Source of the DNA: Mycobacterium sp. E1747
GTDB taxonomy: Bacteria > Actinomycetota > Actinomycetes > Mycobacteriales > Mycobacteriaceae
Length of the DNA: 64,000 nt
Direction of reading: 5' to 3'
Assembly: GCF_001667775.1 (NCBI RefSeq)
Contig: NZ_LZJI01000114.1
Span: 1-64,000, forward strand
In this document: piece by piece, positions 51,618-61,314 of the stretch
Layout: every line of letters begins with the position of its first letter
Position numbering within the stretch: the stretch's first letter is position 1
Notes under the pieces: model-generated
What the model saw: only the letters and a program-made list of their open reading frames with translations
What the model was told of the DNA's origin: nothing
The model's database searches: none
Made by a program: the position numbers and the translations under genes

Positions 51618-52100
51618 TTATTGATTCGGGATCGGGCTGAGCGCCTTCAGCTTGCCGTCCGGGCCTATCCCGAACGTCACCGTGCCACTGCCGCTGGGAC
51701 AGCACGGCTGATCGTTGGCTTTGAGCCATTGGTATCGAACGGCAACGGTGTCATCGGCCGGCGGTAAGACGGTGATGTACGGCTTGGCATTTGGGGTAGC
51801 GGTACCCAGCGGCGTGTTGTGATCGAAGAACAGCAGCTGCTGCCCGGTGGACTCGCTGGCGATGGTCGGGATGATCTGCACCCAATACAGCCGGCACTTC
51901 TTGGCATGTCCCCGAGCGATTTCCACCCAACTGCTACCCGCGACGGTGAGGGGCACCGACGCGATGGCCCGCTGCACGGTGTCGGGCGTCGGCCCGTCGG
52001 AGTCCTTGCACTTCTCGGATGAGGTCGGCGGCGAACTGGTTTGGTGCCCGCCGCACCCGGAGGCCAGCAGGATCAACGAGATCACAATCAGCTGACGCAC
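51618..52100 (-). CDS. lppP: LppP/LprE-family lipoprotein
   Basis: A 160-residue lipoprotein. The signal peptide LIVISLILLASGC has lipobox LASGC (acylated Cys16). The mature domain has the LppP/LprE features TVQRAIASVPLTVAGSSWVEIA, KKCRLYWVQIIPTIASESTGQQLLFFDHNTPLGTAT, and VAVRYQWLKANDQPCCPSG with conserved cysteines. Start GTG. In M. tuberculosis lppP (Rv2330c) is in the same neighbourhood beside nitrogen-oxide genes. It is presumably exposed on the outer leaflet of the plasma membrane. Confidence 0.88.
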   Translation of the reverse strand: MRQLIVISLILLASGCGGHQTSSPPTSSEKCKDSDGPTPDTVQRAIASVPLTVAGSSWVEIARGHAKKCRLYWVQIIPTIASESTGQQLLFFDHNTPLGTATPNAKPYITVLPPADDTVAVRYQWLKANDQPCCPSGSGTVTFGIGPDGKLKALSPIPNQ

Positions 52101-52289
52101 CCGGTGAGCTTAGCGAAGGCTGTGAATGTCCCGTTTGTTTGGTCCGAGACCCCGTTCTGATAGGTAAAGGATCGGGCCCCGCGGGTAGCCTTGACCCGGG
52201 CCGGCGGGTCGACGATGACCTGCTCTGACCTCGGGGTATACGGCATTCCCGAAAGTTCACGGCCGCACCTGGGCCGGTGAGAGGAAGCC

Positions 52290-52327
52290 GTAAAACGGGG
52301 GAAACTCCCGATACCCGGTGCCGAAAC
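52290..52327 (+). promoter_or_regulatory. GlnR-box-like site upstream of nitrate reductase fusion
   Basis: The spacing and bases fit the actinobacterial GlnR pattern gTnAc-n6-GaAAc-n6-GtnAC-n6-GaAAc: GTAAA (52290), GAAAC (52301), TACCC (52312), GAAAC (52323), each 11 bp apart. It lies 56 bp before the GTG start. GlnR controls nitrate assimilation in mycobacteria. Confidence 0.7.
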
Positions 52328-52382
52328 ATCCTCGTCGCACCATTCACGTAAGTCCGTTGTGCTCAATGGAGGGAAGGTAGGC

Positions 52383-55300
52383 GTGTCCACCGAGTCCATG
52401 GCGTTGAACAACGATGCCGTGAACACCGTGTGCGCGTACTGCGGCGTCGGCTGCGGAATGGTGTTGCAGGTCACAACCAACTCCGAGAGCGGCCAGCGCC
52501 ACATCGGGAAGTCGGTTGGGAACAAACAACATCCAGCCAACTTCGGTCGGTTGTGCACCAAGGGCGCCACCACGTCGGACTTGCTGAAGGCGTCCGGGCG
52601 ACTGGAATCGGCGCACCTGCGCGCCGATCGTGGCGAGCCCGCCGAGCCCGTCGATATCGACCGCGCAATCGCAGAGTCCGCCCACCGACTGCGCGCAATC
52701 ATCGATGCGCACGGCCCGGATTCCTTCGCCATGTATGTCTCGGGCCAGATGTCCATCGAGGCGCAGTATCTGGCGAACAAGCTGACCAAGGGCTTCATCG
52801 GCACCAACCAGATCGAGTCGAACTCACGGCTGTGCATGGCCAGTGCCGGTTCCGGCTACAAGCTCTCCCTGGGCGCCGACGGACCGCCGGGCTCGTACCA
52901 AGACTTCGAACACGCCGACGTCTTCTTCGTCATCGGCTCCAACATGGCCGACTGCCATCCCATCCTCTTCCTGCGGATGATGGAGCGCGTCAAGGCCGGG
53001 GCCAGACTGATCGTCGTCGACCCGCGCCGCACCGCGACCGCGGAAAAGGCTGACCTATTCCTCCAGATCGCTCCCGGCTCCGATCTCGCGCTGCTCAACG
53101 GGCTGCTGCACCTGATTGTCGAGAATGGGCACACCGACCCCGCGTTCATCGCCGAGTTCACCGAGGGGTGGGAGGTGATGCCCAGCTTCCTGGAGCAGTA
53201 CACCCCCGACGCGGTCAGCGAGATCACCGGTATTGCCGAGCAGGACATCCGCGCAGCGGCCCGGATGATCGGTGAGGCCGAGAATTTCCTGAGTTGCTGG
53301 ACCATGGGCCTCAACCAGAGCACTCATGGCACCTGGAACACCAACGCCATCTGCAACCTGCACCTGGCCACCGGCAAGATCTGCCAGCCCGGCAGTGGCC
53401 CATTCTCACTCACCGGCCAGCCCAACGCGATGGGTGGCCGCGAAATGGGTTACATGGGACCGGGATTGCCCGGACAGCGCTCCGTCCTGTCCCCGGTCGA
53501 CCGCGCCTTCACCGAAGACCAGTGGGGCATCCCGCGGGGAACACTCCGCACGGACGTCGGCACCGGCACCATCGACATGTTCTCCCGAATGGCCGCCGGC
53601 GACATCAAGGCATGCTGGATCGTCTGCACCAATCCGGTTGCCTCCGTTGCCAATCGGAAGACAGTACTGGCCGGCCTGGAGCGCGCCGAGCTGGTGATCG
53701 CCCAGGACGCCTTCGGCGAAACGGAGACCAACGAATACGCCGACGTGCTTCTTCCTGCGGCCCTGTGGTCGGAAGCCGAGGGCGTGATGGTCAACTCCGA
53801 GCGCAACATGACGCTGTTCCAACCGGCGATCGCGGCCCCGGGCGACGCGATGCCCGACTGGCAGCTCATCGCCCGAATCGCTTGCGCGATGGGATTCTCG
53901 GACGCTTTCAGCTACAACTCCGCCGAGGAGGTCTTCGAGGAGATCAAGCGGTTCTCGAACCCGAAGACCGGTTATGACCTGCGGGGGGTCAGCTACGAGC
54001 GGCTCCGCCGGAGCCCACTGCAGTGGCCGTGCGCACCCGAGAGCGCCAGCGACCGCAACCCCATTCGCTACCTCAACGACGGCGTCAGTCAGACCAGGCT
54101 GGTGCGCGAAGACGGCAGCGTTCCCCGACTGGCCTTCCCCACCGCCAACGGCCGCGCGGTGTTCTTCGCCCGCCCGCACCTGCCGCCCGAGGAAATGCCC
54201 GACGACGACTACCCGTTCCTGATGAACACCGGTCGCCTGCCGCACCAATGGCACACGATGACCAAGACCGGCAAGGTCGCCAAGCTCAACAAGCTCAATC
54301 CCGGGCCGTTCGTCGAAGTCCACCCCGACGACGCCGCACGGCTGGAGATCGACGAGGGTGACCCGGTAGAAATCGCTTCCCGCCGCGGCCGGGCCGTGCT
54401 GCCCGCCGCGATCAGCGACCGCGTGCGGCCCGGCAACTGCTTCGCACCGTTCCACTGGAACGACGTCTTCGGCGAATACTTGGCGATCAACGCGGTCACC
54501 AACGATGCGGTGGACCCGATCTCGAATCAACCGGAATTCAAAGCGTGCGCCGTCGCATTGGCGAAAGTTGCCGTCCCCGTGGCACATCAGGGCACTGGCG
54601 CGAAGCCATCGGTGGACGCCGACGCATTAGCACCGGCGCCCACGGAGGTACCCGGAATCAGCGGGTCACAGGTCGATGCCCTTGCCACCTTGCTCGGTGT
54701 GGCGACCAAGCCCGTGCCGGAATTCGATGAGCTCGGCCGCTCCTATCTCGCCGGGATGCTGACCGCCCTTCGATCGGACGCGGGCCGATGCGCGGCCGGG
54801 GTGCCGACCCTGCCGACAAGCGCTCCTTTCGATTCGGGCACCCGGCTGTGGGTGGATGGCCTGCTCGCCGGCCTGTTCTCGCGCAATGACGCGCCACGGG
54901 CAGCGCCGGCCCCGGCGGTCAAGGAACCGACCACCGGGCCCCCCGAAGCCAGGGCGGCCGAACGGGCGCCCGTCGTCGTGCTGTGGGCATCGCAGACCGG
55001 CAACGCGGAGGAACTCGCCGCCGACGTCGCGGCGCGGCTGGGCGAGAAAAACCTGCCCGTCGCGCTGCACAGCATGGACGACTTCCCGGTGACCGAACTG
55101 CCGAAGGCGCGGCAGCTGTTGCTAGTCACCAGCACCACCGGCGACGGCGAGCCGCCCGACAACGGCGCCGGCCTCTGGCGAGCGCTCACCTCAAACGCTG
55201 CACCACAATTCACCGCCACCCGCTACGCGGTGCTGGCGCTGGGCGACTCCAACTACGACGACTTCTGCGGTCACGGACGCAAGCTCGACGAGCGGCTCGC

Positions 55301-56618
55301 CCAGCTCGGCGCGACCCGCATCATCGAGCGGGTCGACTGCGAACCCGACTACGACGACGCCGCGGCCAGATGGCTCGACGGCGTCATTGAGGCGCTGTCC
55401 CGCACGCCCGCACCGGTGGGTCACGACGGGGCTGCGCCGGTGCCGGCCAGCTCCGTGGTCGCCGCGCCAACCCGACCGGCCGACGGGGCCAAGACCGCCG
55501 GGTACTCCAAGAAGCATCCCCTGATCACCGACATGGCCCAAAACATCAAGCTGGGCCGGCCGGAATCGGCGAAGGATGTGCGGCAGCTGGTGTTTCGACT
55601 GCCCGAGGGCACGATCAGCTATGAGGCCGGTGATGCACTCGGGGTCTGGCCGCGCAACAGCGACCAGCTGGTCGATGAATGGCTCTCCGTCACGGGCCTG
55701 GACGGGCAGACCCCGGTCGAGGTCGGCGAGCACGGTCTGATGTCGTTGCGCTCGGCGCTCACCGAGCGAATCGAGATCGCCCACATCAGCCGGGATCTGG
55801 TGCGGTTCGTCCAGGAGCGCACCGGCGACCGGAAGCTCGCCGAGCTGCTGAAGCCGGAAAACAAAGCCGCTCTGACCAATTGGACGTGGGGCCGCCAGTC
55901 GATCGACCTGTTGGCGCAGCATCCGGTGTCCGCTTCGGCCCACGAGTGGCTGAGGGTCCTCAAACGTCTTCAGCCGCGGTTGTATTCGATCTCGTCGAGC
56001 CCCAAGGAATGCCCCCAAGAGGTCCATCTGACGGTCTCGCCGGTGCGCTACAACTTCCAGGGCGTCCCGCGCCGCGGGGTGTGTTCGACCTACCTCGCCG
56101 ACCGATCCCCCGGCGATCGCATCGCCGTTTATCTGCAGCCATCGAGCAATTTCCGGCCGCCCCGCGACCCGGATACGCCGATGATCATGGTCGGCCCGGG
56201 CACCGGCATCGCGCCGTTTCGCGGGTTCCTTCAGGAACGACGCGCGCTCGGGCACACGGGTCCCAATTGGCTGTTCTTCGGCGAGCAGCACGCCGCCAGC
56301 GACTTCTACTACCGCGACGAGATCGAGCAGATGCACGCCGACGGGCTGCTGACCGAGCTGGACCTGGCGTTCTCGCGGGACCAGCGCGACAAGATCTATG
56401 TGCAACATCTGATGCGCAGCCGCGGAGCGGAGCTGTGGCGCTGGCTGCAGGACGGGGCGCAACTGTACGTCTGCGGGACCGCGGACCCGATGGCCAAGGA
56501 CGTCGACCGCGCCCTCTGTGAGCTCGCGGCCGAACATGGCGGCCTCGAGCCCGACGCGGCGAAGGAGTACGTCCGGTCGTTGAGCGCCGACAAGCGCTAC
56601 CACCGCGACGTCTACTAG
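52383..56618 (+). CDS. Nitrate reductase - CysJ-type flavoprotein fusion
   Basis: A 1411-residue single-chain assimilatory nitrate reductase with its own electron supply. Residues 17-58 hold the [4Fe-4S] ligands (Cys17, 20, 24, 58: CAYCGVGC...LCTKG). A molybdo-bis-MGD catalytic domain (~60-730) has [18 protein letters not shown] and GHPMPDDDY-like [15 protein letters not shown] linker is followed by a flavodoxin-like FMN domain (~862-1010, [24 protein letters not shown]). The CPR-type FAD domain has RLYSISSSP and GVCSTYLAD. The NADPH domain has [17 protein letters not shown] (~1268) and ends KRYHRDVY. The GTG at 52383 has SD GGAGGGAAGG. It presumably reduces nitrate to nitrite in the cytosol at the expense of NADPH. 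No nitrite reductase is in the window. Confidence 0.93.
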   Translation: MSTESMALNNDAVNTVCAYCGVGCGMVLQVTTNSESGQRHIGKSVGNKQHPANFGRLCTKGATTSDLLKASGRLESAHLRADRGEPAEPVDIDRAIAESAHRLRAIIDAHGPDSFAMYVSGQMSIEAQYLANKLTKGFIGTNQIESNSRLCMASAGSGYKLSLGADGPPGSYQDFEHADVFFVIGSNMADCHPILFLRMMERVKAGARLIVVDPRRTATAEKADLFLQIAPGSDLALLNGLLHLIVENGHTDPAFIAEFTEGWEVMPSFLEQYTPDAVSEITGIAEQDIRAAARMIGEAENFLSCWTMGLNQSTHGTWNTNAICNLHLATGKICQPGSGPFSLTGQPNAMGGREMGYMGPGLPGQRSVLSPVDRAFTEDQWGIPRGTLRTDVGTGTIDMFSRMAAGDIKACWIVCTNPVASVANRKTVLAGLERAELVIAQDAFGETETNEYADVLLPAALWSEAEGVMVNSERNMTLFQPAIAAPGDAMPDWQLIARIACAMGFSDAFSYNSAEEVFEEIKRFSNPKTGYDLRGVSYERLRRSPLQWPCAPESASDRNPIRYLNDGVSQTRLVREDGSVPRLAFPTANGRAVFFARPHLPPEEMPDDDYPFLMNTGRLPHQWHTMTKTGKVAKLNKLNPGPFVEVHPDDAARLEIDEGDPVEIASRRGRAVLPAAISDRVRPGNCFAPFHWNDVFGEYLAINAVTNDAVDPISNQPEFKACAVALAKVAVPVAHQGTGAKPSVDADALAPAPTEVPGISGSQVDALATLLGVATKPVPEFDELGRSYLAGMLTALRSDAGRCAAGVPTLPTSAPFDSGTRLWVDGLLAGLFSRNDAPRAAPAPAVKEPTTGPPEARAAERAPVVVLWASQTGNAEELAADVAARLGEKNLPVALHSMDDFPVTELPKARQLLLVTSTTGDGEPPDNGAGLWRALTSNAAPQFTATRYAVLALGDSNYDDFCGHGRKLDERLAQLGATRIIERVDCEPDYDDAAARWLDGVIEALSRTPAPVGHDGAAPVPASSVVAAPTRPADGAKTAGYSKKHPLITDMAQNIKLGRPESAKDVRQLVFRLPEGTISYEAGDALGVWPRNSDQLVDEWLSVTGLDGQTPVEVGEHGLMSLRSALTERIEIAHISRDLVRFVQERTGDRKLAELLKPENKAALTNWTWGRQSIDLLAQHPVSASAHEWLRVLKRLQPRLYSISSSPKECPQEVHLTVSPVRYNFQGVPRRGVCSTYLADRSPGDRIAVYLQPSSNFRPPRDPDTPMIMVGPGTGIAPFRGFLQERRALGHTGPNWLFFGEQHAASDFYYRDEIEQMHADGLLTELDLAFSRDQRDKIYVQHLMRSRGAELWRWLQDGAQLYVCGTADPMAKDVDRALCELAAEHGGLEPDAAKEYVRSLSADKRYHRDVY

Positions 56619-56642
56619 GCCCCCTGGTTTGCGGCCCGACTC

Positions 56643-56680
56643 GTAATACGACGGAAACGTCACGCACCTGCCGCTGAAAC
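56643..56680 (+). promoter_or_regulatory. Second GlnR-box-like site (duplicated promoter)
   Basis: GTAAT (56643), GAAAC (56654), CACCT (56665), GAAAC (56676) with the same 11-bp phasing as the site at 52290-52327. The following 19 bases are also shared (CCTCG..GCACCATTCA), so the whole promoter segment appears duplicated. Confidence 0.65.
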
Positions 56681-56727
56681 AACCTCGCTGCACCATTCAG
56701 TCATTGGTCGCGCCGAGGAGGGACGTA

Positions 56728-57039
56728 GTGGCTCTGGATTTTGACGGGCCCCGCGAGGACACCACCGTGCGGCCGGTCTGCCCACTGCAGTGCCGGCTGT
56801 GGCGTGGCGCGGCAGACGAGCAGCCCGGCGACCAGGTCGACTGGGCCGGGTTGCCGATCAATTTGGACTTCGCTTTCTCGCCGCAGCAGCGCGACAAGGT
56901 GTACAAGCAGCATCTGATGCGCAAGCGCGGGACACAGCTTCGGCGGTCGCAGGACCGGGGCCAATGGTGCGCCTGCGACTTCACGGCCGACGGGCGACGC
57001 GTCTTCCCGGGCGACGCCGACTCCATGTCGAGCCGGTAG
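56728..57039 (+). pseudogene. Degraded reductase fragment behind duplicated promoter
   Basis: GTG at 56728 with SD GAGGAGGGA. The 103-codon frame starts VALDFDGPREDTTVRPV. Its middle LDFAFSPQQRDKVYKQHLMR is clearly homologous to the [20 protein letters not shown] of the NADPH domain of the gene just upstream. After that it loses the final [16 protein letters not shown] segment (reads CACDFTADGRRVFPG). It looks like a second reductase gene or duplication that kept its start and a C-terminal piece and lost the rest. A short functional product cannot be excluded. Confidence 0.6.
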
Positions 57040-57319
57040 CACTTCCGCGGCCCGCGTCTGGACCGCGCGGAGAAGGAATCACCGGGGTTGAAATTGGTGC
57101 CGGCCCCAGTGGCCAAACGGTTTGCGGAATTCAACTCGACCCCACCTCATAGCGATGAGTCGTTGAGCGGTGCTTACGCGCTATCAACGCCCACACCATG
57201 GGATCCGGATTGTCAACCGCCCCCCTCCGAGGTGAAGGAGCCACGGAGACACCCGGTTTGCTGGCGGTTAGGTTGGACTGGTCGGTCGGCGAGCGCGAAT
57301 CGAGCATCTTGGAACAACG

Positions 57320-58684
57320 ATGGTGGACGTATCGGTTATCGAAACCTCCGGGTTGGGCGACCGCAGTTACCTGGTCAGCGACGGCGAGGTCGCGGTGGTC
57401 ATCGACCCGCAGCGTGACATCGACCGGGTGCTGGCGTTGGCCGGAGGCCTGCGCATCACGCACGTGCTCGAGACCCACATCCACAACGATTACGTGACCG
57501 GCGGCCTGGCGCTCGCCCGAGCCACCGGCGCAGAATACGTTCTTCCCGCCGGGGAAGACGTCGAATTCTCGCACCACCCCGTCGGCGATGGCGACCGGAT
57601 CGACACGGGCGGACTCCACCTCGAGGCGTTGTCCACGCCCGGGCACACGCACCACCATGCCAGCTATGTGCTGCGCGACGCTGACGGCGGAACGGTCGGG
57701 GTGTTCACCGGCGGTTCCCTGCTGTTCGGCAGCACCGGCAGGACCGACCTGGCCGGCGAAGAGCACGCCGCCGAATTGACTCGGCTGCAGTATCGCTCGG
57801 TTCGTCGGATTGCGGGCGAATTGCCCGCGAGCACGGCCGTCTATCCCACCCATGGCTTCGGCAGCTTCTGTTCGGCCGCCCCCACAGACAGCGACGAGTC
57901 GACAATCGGCGACGAAAGCCATACCAACCCGGCGCTCACCCAGGACGAAGAGGACTACGTCGAGCAACTGCTGTCCGAGCTGTCCGCGTATCCCGCCTAC
58001 TACGCGCACATGGGCGTGATCAACAGGGCGGGCCCCGACGCGCCGGACCTCTCCCCCATAAAACCGGTGCATCCCGACGAGCTTCGCGCGAGCATCGATG
58101 CCGGCGAATGGGTCGTCGACTTGCGCAACCGAACAGCGTTCGCGTCCGGCCATCTGGCCGGCACGTATGGCTTCGAGTTCTCCGGGTCTTTCGTCAATTA
58201 CCTTGGCTGGCTTTACGCGTGGGGCGCACCGCTGACGTTGATTGGGGAAGACGCCGCGCAGGTGGCCGAAGCTCAGCGTGAACTCTCCCGCATCGGCGTC
58301 GACCGACTGACCGGCAGCGCCACCGGCGACATCCATGCGCTCGCTGCCGGATCCGAGCTGCGGAGCTATCGCGTGGCGAGCTTCGAGGACCTCATCGATG
58401 TGCTCGACGACGCGCGTGTCCTCGTGCTCGATGTGCGCCAGCCCGGCGAATTCGACAGCGGCCACGTCCGCGACGCGATCAACATCGCCTTGCACGAACT
58501 GCCTCAGCGCATCGGCGAGTTTCCCCAGGACCGCGAGTTATGGATCCATTGCGCCAGTGGGTACCGCGCATCGATCGCTGCCGCGCTCCTCGACCGCCAT
58601 CATCGCCAAGTGGTGCTAATCGACGACGAATACGGCAACGCCGAAAAGCTCGGGATAACAACCTCCGTTACGCCTTGGGAGTAA
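57320..58684 (+). CDS. MBL-fold/rhodanese fusion (persulfide dioxygenase-like)
   Basis: A 454-residue protein. The N-terminal metallo-beta-lactamase domain (~1-205) has HIHNDYVTGGLALARATG, STPGHTHHHASYVL, GSLLFGSTGRTDLAG and YPTHGFGSFC metal-ligand loops, as in ETHE1-like persulfide dioxygenases. A first rhodanese-like domain (~258-350) has no active Cys. A second one (~370-454) has VLDVRQPGEFDSGHV and the active-site loop WIHCASGYRAS with Cys. It likely handles glutathione/mycothiol persulfide or sulfite production; the exact substrate is inference. The ATG at 57320 has little SD. The gene forms a two-gene unit with the downstream rhodanese (2 bp gap). Confidence 0.88.
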   Translation: MVDVSVIETSGLGDRSYLVSDGEVAVVIDPQRDIDRVLALAGGLRITHVLETHIHNDYVTGGLALARATGAEYVLPAGEDVEFSHHPVGDGDRIDTGGLHLEALSTPGHTHHHASYVLRDADGGTVGVFTGGSLLFGSTGRTDLAGEEHAAELTRLQYRSVRRIAGELPASTAVYPTHGFGSFCSAAPTDSDESTIGDESHTNPALTQDEEDYVEQLLSELSAYPAYYAHMGVINRAGPDAPDLSPIKPVHPDELRASIDAGEWVVDLRNRTAFASGHLAGTYGFEFSGSFVNYLGWLYAWGAPLTLIGEDAAQVAEAQRELSRIGVDRLTGSATGDIHALAAGSELRSYRVASFEDLIDVLDDARVLVLDVRQPGEFDSGHVRDAINIALHELPQRIGEFPQDRELWIHCASGYRASIAAALLDRHHRQVVLIDDEYGNAEKLGITTSVTPWE

Positions 58685-58686
58685 CC

Positions 58687-59265
58687 ATGAACGCACCTGC
58701 CGTCGACGCCATCACCTCCATCGAGCTGCGCAGGCTGATCGAGTCGCCTAAGTCCCCACGCGTGGTCGACGTGCGGACCCCCGCAGAATTCGAAACCGCG
58801 CATATCGCCGGATCCGTCAATGTGCCGCTCGATCTCCTGCACCAACACGGCGCCGAGATCGCCGAGCGCCTGGGCAGCGACGGCGATGTCGTGCTGGTGT
58901 GCCGTTCGGGGCAACGCTCGACCGAGGCGCAAGCGCTGTTGCGCGACGCCGGGCTGATCAGTGGGCGGGTGCTGGAACGGGGCATCACCGACTGGGAGGG
59001 CCAAGGTTTCGAGGTGGACCGCGGCGCGCAGCGTTGGGAACTGGAGCGTCAGGTTCGGCTCGTCGCCGGATCGGTGGTGCTGTCGTCCGTTGTGGGCAGC
59101 GTCGTGGTCCCACGGCTGAAGTGGGTTGCCGCGTTGATCGGGGGCGGGTTGACGTACGCCGCGCTGAGCAACACATGCGCCATGGCCACGGTGTTGTCCA
59201 AATTGCCGTACAACCGCGGTGCCGCCCCCGACGTGAAGGCGGTTGTGTCGCGGCTCGACGGCTGA
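58687..59265 (+). CDS. Rhodanese with C-terminal membrane (DUF2892-like) domain
   Basis: A 192-residue protein. The rhodanese domain (~8-110) has RVVDVRTPAEFETAHIAGSVNVPL and the catalytic loop VLVCRSGQRSTEA with Cys. A basic/polar linker then leads to two hydrophobic segments (VRLVAGSVVLSSVVGSVVVP; WVAALIGGGLTYAALSNTCA) of the DUF2892 type. It is anchored to the membrane and probably transfers sulfane sulfur generated by the upstream MBL-rhodanese. The ATG at 58687 is 2 nt after the previous stop. Confidence 0.88.
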   Translation: MNAPAVDAITSIELRRLIESPKSPRVVDVRTPAEFETAHIAGSVNVPLDLLHQHGAEIAERLGSDGDVVLVCRSGQRSTEAQALLRDAGLISGRVLERGITDWEGQGFEVDRGAQRWELERQVRLVAGSVVLSSVVGSVVVPRLKWVAALIGGGLTYAALSNTCAMATVLSKLPYNRGAAPDVKAVVSRLDG

Positions 59266-59520
59266 CCCCGGTCTATCGGATCTCTGCAGTCGACACCTGT
59301 TGCCTTACCACAGATTTCTACTGGAAGCCGCGGCCCCCTCCGACGCCGGCACGACTACGACGACGCGACGAGGTCAATCAGGTCGGTGGCCCGACTGAAG
59401 AGATGGCCTTGCGCCAATCGCTCATACCCGGGCCAACCAACGCCCAGCGCTGCGGGGACGTCCGACATTCGAGCGGCTTCCGCCAGACCGTCCGGCGGTC
59501 CGCGGGCACCGGCTGAACTG

Positions 59521-60012
59521 TTATCGATTGCGCGGGGCCGGCTGCCCGTACATGGCCACCACGACCGTGCGGTCCATGCTGTTCTCCGACCACACCCCCA
59601 TGGAGCTGTTCGCGCAGTCGCGAATGATCGCCATGTCGTCGGGGTTGTAATACCACTGGTTGACCAGCTCCAGGCTGCTGATGGCGATGGCCGGGTTGAT
59701 CGCGATCGTTTCGGACGCTTTGCCGCGGAACCCGGCGGCGTTGGCCCGGTCCTGCGGCGTCGATCCATCGGATCCGATGTCGTCGTTGACGCTTCGGTTG
59801 TTCATCATGTCGTCGGCGTGCCACTGCGCGGCCAGCGTCAGCGCGTTGTCCCTGATGACGTCGTTGGTGCAGCCCGCCTGGTGTTGCAGCGTGTAGACCG
59901 CGGAGACGACGGCGCTGTTGAGCCGCTTATTGTCGGCATGCGCCGTCCCGGGCAGCAGCACCGGCGCGGCGAGAAGCACGGCCGCGGGGAGCGCGCGTAC
60001 CCATCCGATCAT
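59521..60012 (-). CDS. Exported CAP-domain (SCP-like) protein
   Basis: A 163-residue exported protein from the ATG at 60012 (SD GGAGTGG). The signal peptide VRALPAAVLLAAPVLLPGTAHA is followed by a CAP-like domain: LNSAVVSAVYTLQHQAGC, NALTLAAQWHADDMMNNRSV, then GKASETIAIN and WYYNPDDMAIIRDCANSSMGVW (two Cys). It is the last gene of the mce operon, 11 bp after the preceding mam gene. The biochemical role in mycobacteria is unknown; it acts in the periplasm or cell wall. Confidence 0.78.
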   Translation of the reverse strand: MIGWVRALPAAVLLAAPVLLPGTAHADNKRLNSAVVSAVYTLQHQAGCTNDVIRDNALTLAAQWHADDMMNNRSVNDDIGSDGSTPQDRANAAGFRGKASETIAINPAIAISSLELVNQWYYNPDDMAIIRDCANSSMGVWSENSMDRTVVVAMYGQPAPRNR

Positions 60013-60023
60013 GACCACTCCGC

Positions 60024-60647
60024 TCACACCGGGTCGAAATGCGAAACCAGCCATCGGCCGTTGACTCTTTCCACCGCCACCCGGATAACCGGCTGTGTGT
60101 CGGTGGGCGCACCCTCGCCGATCGTGACGGTCTGGTTGACGTACAGCAGGACCACGGCGTGGTTGGCGGTCGCCGAAACCGGCGCCGCGGCAGTGACTTT
60201 GGCGGCCGCGGTAATGTGTCTTTCCTTCGCGCCCGGGATGACCACCCGGCGGGTCAGCTCCGTGTAGGCGTCCTTGAAGTCTCCGGTCAGTCGCTCGCGT
60301 GCGGCGGCCAGGTCCTTGTCCACCGACTCGGCCTTGTACGACAGTAGGGCGATGGCGTCTTCGCTCGCGGCCCGCACCGATTCCGCTCGCACCCGCGCGA
60401 GGTCATCGGACGAGGCCACCACCCACTTGAAGTAGCCCGCGCCGAGCGCCAGCAGCAACGCCAGCGCAGGCAACACCCCATACGCGACAACGCGCGACCA
60501 CGCGATCGGTGGCCTTGGCCGCGTGGTACCGGGCTCGTCGTCATGGCCCTCCTCGATGGCGACGGCATCTGATTCCTCGGGTGTCGCCGCGTCGTCGGCG
60601 TCGACCAGTTCCTCGTCGTGCGTTTGGGTTTCACTCAACGTCGTCAT
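60024..60647 (-). CDS. Mce-associated membrane protein (Mam), second
   Basis: A 207-residue single-TM protein. The cytosolic acidic N-terminus (EELVDADDAATPEESDAVA) is followed by a TM (VVAYGVLPALALLLALGAGYF). The extracytoplasmic domain has ASEDAIALLSYKAESVDKDLAAARERLTG, DFKDAYTEL, AVVLLYVNQTVTIG and a C-terminal NGRWLVSHFDPV. This is the typical Mam fold, encoded after mceF. It stabilises or assembles the Mce lipid importer. It overlaps the preceding mam gene by 4 nt. Confidence 0.9.
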   Translation of the reverse strand: MTTLSETQTHDEELVDADDAATPEESDAVAIEEGHDDEPGTTRPRPPIAWSRVVAYGVLPALALLLALGAGYFKWVVASSDDLARVRAESVRAASEDAIALLSYKAESVDKDLAAARERLTGDFKDAYTELTRRVVIPGAKERHITAAAKVTAAAPVSATANHAVVLLYVNQTVTIGEGAPTDTQPVIRVAVERVNGRWLVSHFDPV

Positions 60648-61300
60648 GGCACGAACACCACGTTCGACACCTTGGCGTCGTCACCGACCGACCGAACCTC
60701 GATCCGCATGCGCCACTCCCGCGGCGCCTCCTCGCCGCCGGCGGTGCGCGATTTCACCGCGACCGCGACCAGGACCTGGGCCGCGTCGCCGTGCTGTGAC
60801 TCCAGGCCGGCATCGGTCACGGTGCCTTCGGATTTCGATTGCGCCGCCTTGACGACCTCGATGAACGGCTTGGACCGCTGCTCGAAGTCCGCACGGAAGG
60901 CTCCGGTGGCCAGATCGATGATGCGCTGCACGTCGGCGTCGACCTCTGTGTAGTTGATGGTGGTGAGGTTCACCGCACCCTGACGCGCCACCTGCACGAA
61001 CAGATCGCGCTGTGCTTGGGCCTCGTGCTTCTGGTAGGCCCGGTAGCCGAGCCAACCGGTCAATCCCGCCAGCACCGCCACCACGAGGGCGCCGGCCAAT
61101 AACGCCCGCCCGGTGTGCGATAGCCGCGGGGTCGCATGGCGCCGTAGGCGGGCGAGTCGGTTCTTCGCACCCGCTAGGTCCTCAGCGGTGTCGTCAGCCT
61201 CGCTGGCCTGCTCGGCGATATCGCTGTCGTCGGCCGCCGTCGATTCGCTGAATTCCTCAGTGACATCGGCGGCTTCGTGCTTCTCCGCATCTTCAGCCAT
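60644..61300 (-). CDS. Mce-associated membrane protein (Mam), first
   Basis: A 218-residue single-TM Mam protein. An acidic N-terminus (EEFSESTAADDSDIAEQASEADD) precedes a TM (ALLAGALVVAVLAGLTGWLGY), then an extracytoplasmic NTF2-like domain (RDLFVQVARQGAVNLTTINY, DVQRIIDLATGAFRADFEQRSKPF). The SD AAGGAG precedes the ATG at 61300. It follows mceF by 14 bp. Confidence 0.9.
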   Translation of the reverse strand: MAEDAEKHEAADVTEEFSESTAADDSDIAEQASEADDTAEDLAGAKNRLARLRRHATPRLSHTGRALLAGALVVAVLAGLTGWLGYRAYQKHEAQAQRDLFVQVARQGAVNLTTINYTEVDADVQRIIDLATGAFRADFEQRSKPFIEVVKAAQSKSEGTVTDAGLESQHGDAAQVLVAVAVKSRTAGGEEAPREWRMRIEVRSVGDDAKVSNVVFVP

Positions 61301-61314
61301 CTTGCTCCTTTTGC

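Noticed and set aside
55191-56696. 501-codon minus-strand frame over the flavoprotein domains
   Set aside because: The sense frame holds intact FMN/FAD/NADPH motifs. This one has no motif or RBS.
57040-57319. Small gene between the reductase fragment and the MBL-rhodanese gene
   Set aside because: Open frames here are short, Pro/Arg-rich and lack an SD or family resemblance.
59266-59520. Small gene between the rhodanese and the CAP-domain gene
   Set aside because: No start with SD and no recognisable product. The frames overlap neighbouring genes.
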